From assembly GCA_039026555.1 (NCBI GenBank), contig JBCCMB010000107.1, positions 1-9,895 on the forward strand: a stretch of 9,895 nt of DNA, in the 5' to 3' direction. A program made the translations under genes and the position numbers. This stretch comes from JBCCMB01 sp039026555 (GTDB taxonomy: Bacteria > Pseudomonadota > Alphaproteobacteria > Caulobacterales > Hyphomonadaceae). The notes beneath the pieces were generated by a model that worked only from the letters and a program-made list of their open reading frames with translations, was not told where the DNA came from and ran no database searches. Every line of letters begins with the position of its first letter. Position 1 is the first letter of the stretch. This document shows, one piece after another, positions 7,801 to 9,895 of the stretch.

Positions 7801-8486
7801 CTGTTGATGGCGTCGCCGGCTTTGGCCTCAAACGCCTCCATGCGCGAAGCCGCATTGGACATTCGATCGAGCGCTGACCCAACATCTCGTTCCGTCGAGT
7901 CTAACCGAGATTTGAGCGACGTGACGTCTCCTTCCAACTCGGCTTTAAATTGCGCTTGGTCGCCGAGGACTTGGTGATGGCGCTCTTGAACCTGCGCGAC
8001 CAATCGCGAAAGCGCGCCTTCCAAATTCCCCATCGCTTCAAGCGCGCGTCCGGTTCGATCGTCCCGTTTTAGCGCATCCATCTGCGACAACACATTGGCC
8101 TGGGTTTGACGCAACATGTCCAGGTCGCTCGAGAAGCGATCCAAAGCGTCGGAAGGTGCGCGCTCGGCCGCTTCAATTCGTGTGACAAGGCCAAGCATGG
8201 ATTGGTCGAGGCCCGACATTGCCGAGGATGAGCGACGCTCGCTGGCCTCCAGTCGACGCGCAAGATCGTCAACCGCTTCGGCGACGCGCGAAACTTCATC
8301 CACATCGCCTTCGTCGGATGTAATCGCATCGACGAGTCCAGGCGCGAAAATCTGGCTGTTATCGTCCGCCAGAAGGAGACGGTTTAGATAAGCGCCGAGC
8401 GTCACGCCCTCACGCTGCGCGCGCTCTCGCGCAGCTTCTCGGGCTTTGGGATCGATCCCCTTAACGCTCCACGGTCCGCGCGCCAT
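4839..8486 (-). CDS. podJ: PodJ-like polar organelle development / localization protein
   Basis: The protein has 1215 residues with the PodJ domain order. The N-terminal motif (PWSVKGIDPKAREAARERAQREGVTLGAYLNRLL, residues 5-38) is followed by long coiled coil (about 60-580), a Pro/Asp/Glu-rich and probably disordered acidic linker (about 585-780), and the juxtamembrane motif NYLAAARRAA (783-792). One membrane segment (815-836) leads to a short acidic stretch, about four SEL1-type repeats (959-990, 991-1027, 1028-1063, 1064-1099) and a C-terminal peptidoglycan-binding domain (about 1149-1206, with LTRLGYDPGPVDGAMGAKTRRAIRAFE). The coiled coil would be cytoplasmic and the SEL1 and peptidoglycan-binding parts periplasmic. 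In Caulobacter, PodJ marks the new pole, recruits PleC and other factors for pili and holdfast, and is shortened by periplasmic proteolysis. An in-frame TGA four codons upstream fixes ATG 8486 as the earliest start; AGAGGAG lies about 14 bases before it, a rather long spacing. It is longer than Caulobacter PodJ (974 residues). A CtrA-like site and two GANTC sites lie upstream. Other SEL1/peptidoglycan-binding polarity proteins are the main alternative. Confidence 0.85.
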   Translation of the reverse strand: MARGPWSVKGIDPKAREAARERAQREGVTLGAYLNRLLLADDNSQIFAPGLVDAITSDEGDVDEVSRVAEAVDDLARRLEASERRSSSAMSGLDQSMLGLVTRIEAAERAPSDALDRFSSDLDMLRQTQANVLSQMDALKRDDRTGRALEAMGNLEGALSRLVAQVQERHHQVLGDQAQFKAELEGDVTSLKSRLDSTERDVGSALDRMSNAASRMEAFEAKAGDAINSALNDLKHSDAASGSRNKDLADKLFGRVDDLETRLHASHSNVASMMGRVSDITSRIERVEKTADRTDDDMETAVDRINDRLTRAEKSTDAAIKSLETSFTSVDSRLAEMQRKVSETSDLRETFQRRFDNLTEDMARALADTRSEMQRRIDDAARNARPEAVDKLGDALSQLQDRLEKSEDRQARVVETVSEQLTRMSSALDRRLASVESRRDTSAADIVREEIAALSSEIEARIAAVEAREAGAIESVGEEVGKLADKLEERVRDSERQTAEAIESVGGQVARVADRLEARQDDAFKTLSEQVDGVKQDHETRLSDALAGMTKRFDEIVETADGAIEPLRNTVSSIAKRVELIEDGGAPPPPFDDPPTDPPSAPETGDIEPAPSPDVLSPLSELEEELGLREPAPKDDHPKSELDTEDDLDAEMDVEADNTDDFDPVEDLLSEELDAQIASDTEVDTEADAEADVEDAWEADAQSAVSDETEPRDDDASAFEKALAEDAARDAPSGAYELEDNDVLEFEVPAAPPTDADPLRSDAGRNDDPFARLAAKSDAPKENYLAAARRAALDGRNTASVAVGATPASRRGGKLPIVAASALAIAVAGGGAVAMMRGKQDPSGDVFTVANAANAPSFEDQTSAEPVDAGVATNPEAAGDASDEDLFETAAMDDPLADIEAAAVEADALVDEALLFPETSDENAAATPEPAEPEPVFEPMDAAELTKPASIEDAAAGGDLAAIYELAVRDLDAGEKARGAEALKRAAGRGLTIAQYRLAKLYERGEGVPRSVAESRKWTEQAASAGNVKAMHDLAVFYAEGDGGPQSYVAAAEWFRRAAEFGLVDSQYNVGVLYEQGLGVSQNLSEAAFWYEVAGRAGDPDGARRALELSRQTPALDYESVRQRAAAFAPTPSDARANGRLGAPSWETASVEDIRDAQRLLTRLGYDPGPVDGAMGAKTRRAIRAFERDNQLTPSGQINSALIRQLNAATLNTSG
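5979..6044 (-). other. Single transmembrane segment within podJ
   Basis: Residues 815-836 (LPIVAASALAIAVAGGGAVAMM) form the only strong membrane segment in the 1215-residue protein. The basic residues before it (S809-R810-R811-G-G-K814) predict an in-to-out orientation with the coiled coil in the cytoplasm, as known for PodJ. Confidence 0.85.
6927..7253 (-). repeat. Four roughly 29-30-residue coiled-coil repeats within podJ
   Basis: Residues 412-520 line up as four copies starting near 412, 442, 471 and 500, with spacing of 30, 29 and 29 residues. Shared positions include hydrophobics at L421/I451/V480/V509, M424/L454/L483/V512 and L428/I458/L487/L516, and Arg at 431/461/490/519. The last two copies both contain AIESVG, encoded by an exact 17-base direct repeat at 6970-6986 and 7057-7073. 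This suggests growth of the coiled coil by tandem duplication. Confidence 0.6.
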
Positions 8487-8492
8487 TGATCC

Positions 8493-8516
8493 GACTCACT
8501 CTCCTCTGCGCGAATC
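8493..8516. promoter_or_regulatory. Two GANTC (CcrM-type) sites just upstream of podJ
   Basis: GACTC at 8493-8497 and GAATC at 8512-8516 lie 7 and 26 bases upstream of the podJ start codon. GANTC is the target of the cell-cycle methyltransferase CcrM in this bacterial group, and GcrA acts at methylated GANTC promoters. In Caulobacter podJ is, as I recall, a GcrA-dependent gene. The motif also occurs by chance elsewhere in this window, for example at 628-632, so the pairing at podJ is suggestive only. Confidence 0.45.
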
Positions 8517-8563
8517 CGCCACTGGGCAAAAATTGCACCTCGGCACAAATGACCGCGCGCGTC

Positions 8564-8584
8564 TTAAGAGGGGGTTAAAGTTAA
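8564..8584. promoter_or_regulatory. CtrA-like site TTAA-N7-TTAA plus a third half-site
   Basis: TTAA at 8564-8567 and TTAA at 8575-8578 are separated by exactly seven bases, matching the CtrA full-site layout. A third box, TTAAC, follows at 8581-8585 after AG. The final C of the full consensus is absent after the second box on the plus strand, and on the minus strand the terminal base is G. The site is about 78 bases upstream of the podJ start and 128 upstream of merR. CtrA is the master cell-cycle response regulator of this group and is reported to affect podJ in Caulobacter. I favour podJ as its target. Confidence 0.6.
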
Positions 8585-8604
8585 CGGGGATGCGCCACCC
8601 GCTA

Positions 8605-8627
8605 TGCGAGTTTATACGGATCTCGCA
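8605..8627. promoter_or_regulatory. Inverted repeat TGCGAG-N11-CTCGCA in the divergent region
   Basis: Perfect 6-base arms at 8605-8610 and 8622-8627 flank an AT-rich 11-base centre. The spacing puts corresponding half-sites about 17 bases apart, in the range of dimeric repressor or activator operators. It lies between the CtrA-like site and the candidate merR promoter and could serve either gene. The bound protein is unknown. Confidence 0.4.
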
Positions 8628-8630
8628 CTG

Positions 8631-8662
8631 ACGTTGACGTGAGCGTTAGTTTACGCTACGGG
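8631..8662 (+). promoter_or_regulatory. Candidate merR promoter and autoregulatory operator
   Basis: TTGACG at 8634-8639 resembles a -35 box and is part of the symmetric ACGT-TG-ACGT at 8631-8640. Directly after it lies AGCGT-N6-ACGCT (8642-8646 and 8653-8657). A -10 box is not clear; TACGGG at 8657-8662 is a poor match at 17-base spacing. MerR regulators usually bind dyads between the -35 and -10 boxes, which is where the second palindrome sits. LiuR-type MerR proteins, as I recall, use ACGT-containing palindromes, which fits the first. Either could be the MerR operator. Confidence 0.35.
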
Positions 8663-8676
8663 TTTCCCTAAAGAAA

Positions 8677-8712
8677 ATGAAAAACGTGCTTATGAGCGTT
8701 GGGAGGATGTAA
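8677..8712 (+). other. Possible 11-codon leader ORF overlapping the merR start
   Basis: ATG at 8677 opens MKNVLMSVGRM and stops with TAA at 8710-8712; the last A is the first base of the merR ATG (TAATG). The merR Shine-Dalgarno lies inside it. It could couple or tune merR translation. It has only weak ribosome-binding sequence itself, so it may be accidental. Confidence 0.2.
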
Positions 8713-9170
8713 TGCGAACCTACACAATCAGCGAATTAGCTCGGGAGTTCGGCGTCACGCCGCGGGCCCTGAGATTTTATGAAGACAAAGATCTGCTTCA
8801 TCCCGCGCGAGACGGTTTGAATCGCGTGTATTCGGTAAGAGACCGGGCGCGCGTGAAATTGATCATGCAGGGAAAGCGCGTTGGCTTTTCGCTCGCCGAC
8901 ATTCGCGAAATTCTCGATGTCTACTCGTTAGAAGGGCATCGCGCGCAATTGCGCCTGTCGCAAAAGAAATTCCGCGAGCAGATCAAAAAGCTGGAGCGCC
9001 AACGCGAAGATTTGGAAGCGGCCCTCGGCGCTTTGCAGGACGGTCTTGTTTGGGCCGAAGGCAAACTGGCGGAAACGAGTCCAGGCGCTGAAGCTGAACA
9101 ATCCGCACGCGCATTCGAACGCGTAGCCCGTGAGCGTTTGACCGGCGATGACGGCGTCTTTGCGAAATAG
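8712..9170 (+). CDS. MerR-family transcriptional regulator next to an acyl-CoA dehydrogenase
   Basis: The protein has 152 residues. An N-terminal winged helix-turn-helix of MerR type covers about residues 3-70: YTISELAREFGVTPRALRFYEDKDLLHPAR contains the recognition helix and the RFYE signature (21-24), and GFSLADIREIL (58-68) is the second conserved block. A long dimerization helix follows (about 76-112, rich in Lys, Arg, Glu and Gln), then a short tail. There is no cysteine anywhere, so it is unlikely to be a metal or thiol sensor of the MerR/SoxR/CueR type. Its closest functional analogue from context is the group of MerR proteins (such as LiuR) that control acyl-CoA catabolism, and an acyl-CoA dehydrogenase follows on the same strand after 92 bp. 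GGGAGG at 8701-8706 precedes the ATG by five bases, which fixes the start. Regulation is probably by autorepression through the palindromes upstream. The ligand, perhaps an acyl-CoA, is inferred only. Confidence 0.88.
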   Translation: MRTYTISELAREFGVTPRALRFYEDKDLLHPARDGLNRVYSVRDRARVKLIMQGKRVGFSLADIREILDVYSLEGHRAQLRLSQKKFREQIKKLERQREDLEAALGALQDGLVWAEGKLAETSPGAEAEQSARAFERVARERLTGDDGVFAK

Positions 9171-9210
9171 GCGCATCCCGCTGATCTGAAGTTTTGAAGT
9201 CGAATATTTG

Positions 9211-9233
9211 GCGTCGCCGTTTCTGTGCGACGC
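9211..9233. promoter_or_regulatory. Hairpin/inverted repeat between merR and the acyl-CoA dehydrogenase gene
   Basis: GCGTCGC (9211-9217) and GCGACGC (9227-9233) form a perfect 7-base stem with a 9-base loop. No T run follows, so it is not a typical intrinsic terminator. It sits 29 bases before the dehydrogenase start and could be an operator, an mRNA-stabilising hairpin or a weak attenuator. Confidence 0.4.
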
Positions 9234-9262
9234 GCTTACTCCAACAATAAGCGAGAGGTAAA

Positions 9263-9895
9263 ATGCCCCGTTATCAAGCCCCCGTCCGCGACATGCGTTT
9301 CTTGTTCAACGATGTCCTGCAGATCGACAAATACGCCAATCTGCCAGGTTTTTCCGAAGTCACTTCCGACCTGGTCGACGCCATCTTGGAGGAAGGCGCC
9401 AAATTCACGAGTGAAGTGCTCCATCCGATCAATTCTGTCGGCGATAAGGAAGGCTGCACGCGTAACGCAGATGCGTCGGTCAAGACGCCAACGGGCTTCA
9501 AAGAGGCCTATGATCAATTGGTCGAAGGTGGATGGCCCGCCATGTCGTCCGATCCCAAATATGGCGGGCAGGGCCTGCCGCATGTGCTGAACATGGCGTA
9601 TTCGGAGATGTCGTCGTCCGCGAATATGGCGTTCTCCATGTATCCAGGTCTGACGCATGGCGCCTATTCGGCCATCCATGCTGGCGGATCTGACGAGCAG
9701 AAAGAAAAATACTTGCCGAAAATGGTTACCGGCGAATGGGCCGGCACAATGAACCTGACCGAGCCTCATTGCGGCACGGATTTGGGTCTCATGAAAACCA
9801 AGGCCGTTCCCCAGGATGACGGCGCCTACAAGATCACCGGTCAGAAAATTTGGATCTCCGGCGGCGAGCAGGACTTAACATCCAACATTATTCAC
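9263..9895 (+). CDS. Acyl-CoA dehydrogenase (FadE/DmdC-like large type), C-terminus off the window
   Basis: The first 211 codons are present. The N-terminus (MPRYQAPVRDMRFLFNDVLQIDKYANLPGF) is typical of the roughly 590-600-residue acyl-CoA dehydrogenases that carry an extra C-terminal domain, a group that includes DmdC (3-methylmercaptopropionyl-CoA dehydrogenase) and many beta-oxidation enzymes. The flavin-binding signature appears as AGTMNLTEPHCGTDLG (160-175), followed by YKITGQKIWISGGEQDLTSNIIH (189-211). The enzyme would oxidise an acyl-CoA at C2-C3 using FAD and pass electrons to ETF in the cytoplasm. The catalytic Glu and C-terminal domain lie beyond the window. GAGAGG at 9253-9258 precedes ATG 9263. 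It follows the MerR gene in the same direction and is probably under its control, likely at the head of a catabolic operon. Whether the substrate is a fatty acyl-CoA, a branched-chain acyl-CoA or a DMSP-derived one cannot be told from this fragment. Confidence 0.93.
   Translation, partial: MPRYQAPVRDMRFLFNDVLQIDKYANLPGFSEVTSDLVDAILEEGAKFTSEVLHPINSVGDKEGCTRNADASVKTPTGFKEAYDQLVEGGWPAMSSDPKYGGQGLPHVLNMAYSEMSSSANMAFSMYPGLTHGAYSAIHAGGSDEQKEKYLPKMVTGEWAGTMNLTEPHCGTDLGLMKTKAVPQDDGAYKITGQKIWISGGEQDLTSNIIH

Noticed and set aside
5635..7977. Several plus-strand frames of 160-226 codons antisense to podJ
   Set aside because: They are Ser/Ala/Arg-rich shadows that arise from the codon bias of podJ on the other strand. 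None has a recognisable domain.
1..9895. Search for a new defence system, transposon, integrase, attachment site, tRNA, rRNA or CRISPR array
   Set aside because: All substantial coding regions fall into known chromosomal families or one unknown lipoprotein, with no mobile-element genes, terminal repeats or RNA-gene sequences seen.

Overview
The window reads as chromosomal DNA from an alphaproteobacterium in the stalked/budding Caulobacterales-type group (Caulobacter, Maricaulis, Hyphomonas relatives). The main evidence is a full-length PodJ-type polarity protein with a TTAA-N7-TTAA (CtrA-like) site and two GANTC (CcrM-type) sites upstream of it, plus a TIGR02186 / Alph_Pro_TM protein, a family I know mainly from alphaproteobacteria. 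The very acidic lipoprotein and acidic linker in PodJ would suit a marine or salt-tolerant relative, but that is a guess. No comparison could be run, so genus is not assigned.

Layout. Bases 1-603 (minus) hold the N-terminal part of a YgjP/DUF45 zinc peptidase that runs off the left edge. A 60-bp divergent gap separates it from a 507-residue lipoprotein of unknown function (664-2187, plus), which is followed by a terminator-like hairpin. Next is pdeM (2295-3056, plus), a DNA-repair-associated metallophosphoesterase. It meets a minus-strand pair head-on with only 4 bp between stop codons: a TSUP (TauE/SafE) permease (3786-4697) and a TIGR02186 membrane-anchored protein (3061-3789), joined by an ATGA overlap. 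Upstream of that pair, also on the minus strand, is the 1215-residue podJ-like gene (4839-8486). A 225-bp divergent control region (8487-8711) then leads to a MerR-family regulator (8712-9170, plus) and the first 211 codons of an acyl-CoA dehydrogenase (9263 to the right edge).

How the genes work together. There are three functional neighbourhoods: a predicted anion/sulfur-compound exporter with its coupled partner; a cell-pole organiser whose upstream region looks cell-cycle regulated; and a fatty-acid or branched-chain acyl-CoA catabolic unit with its own MerR regulator. The DUF45 peptidase, lipoprotein and PdeM show no clear link to each other.

I did not find a convincing new multi-gene system, mobile element, CRISPR array, tRNA or rRNA. 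The points most worth a second look are the control region between podJ and merR with its several palindromes, the coupled permease/TIGR02186 pair, the six-fold short motif in the unknown lipoprotein, and the roughly 29-residue coiled-coil repeats in PodJ.
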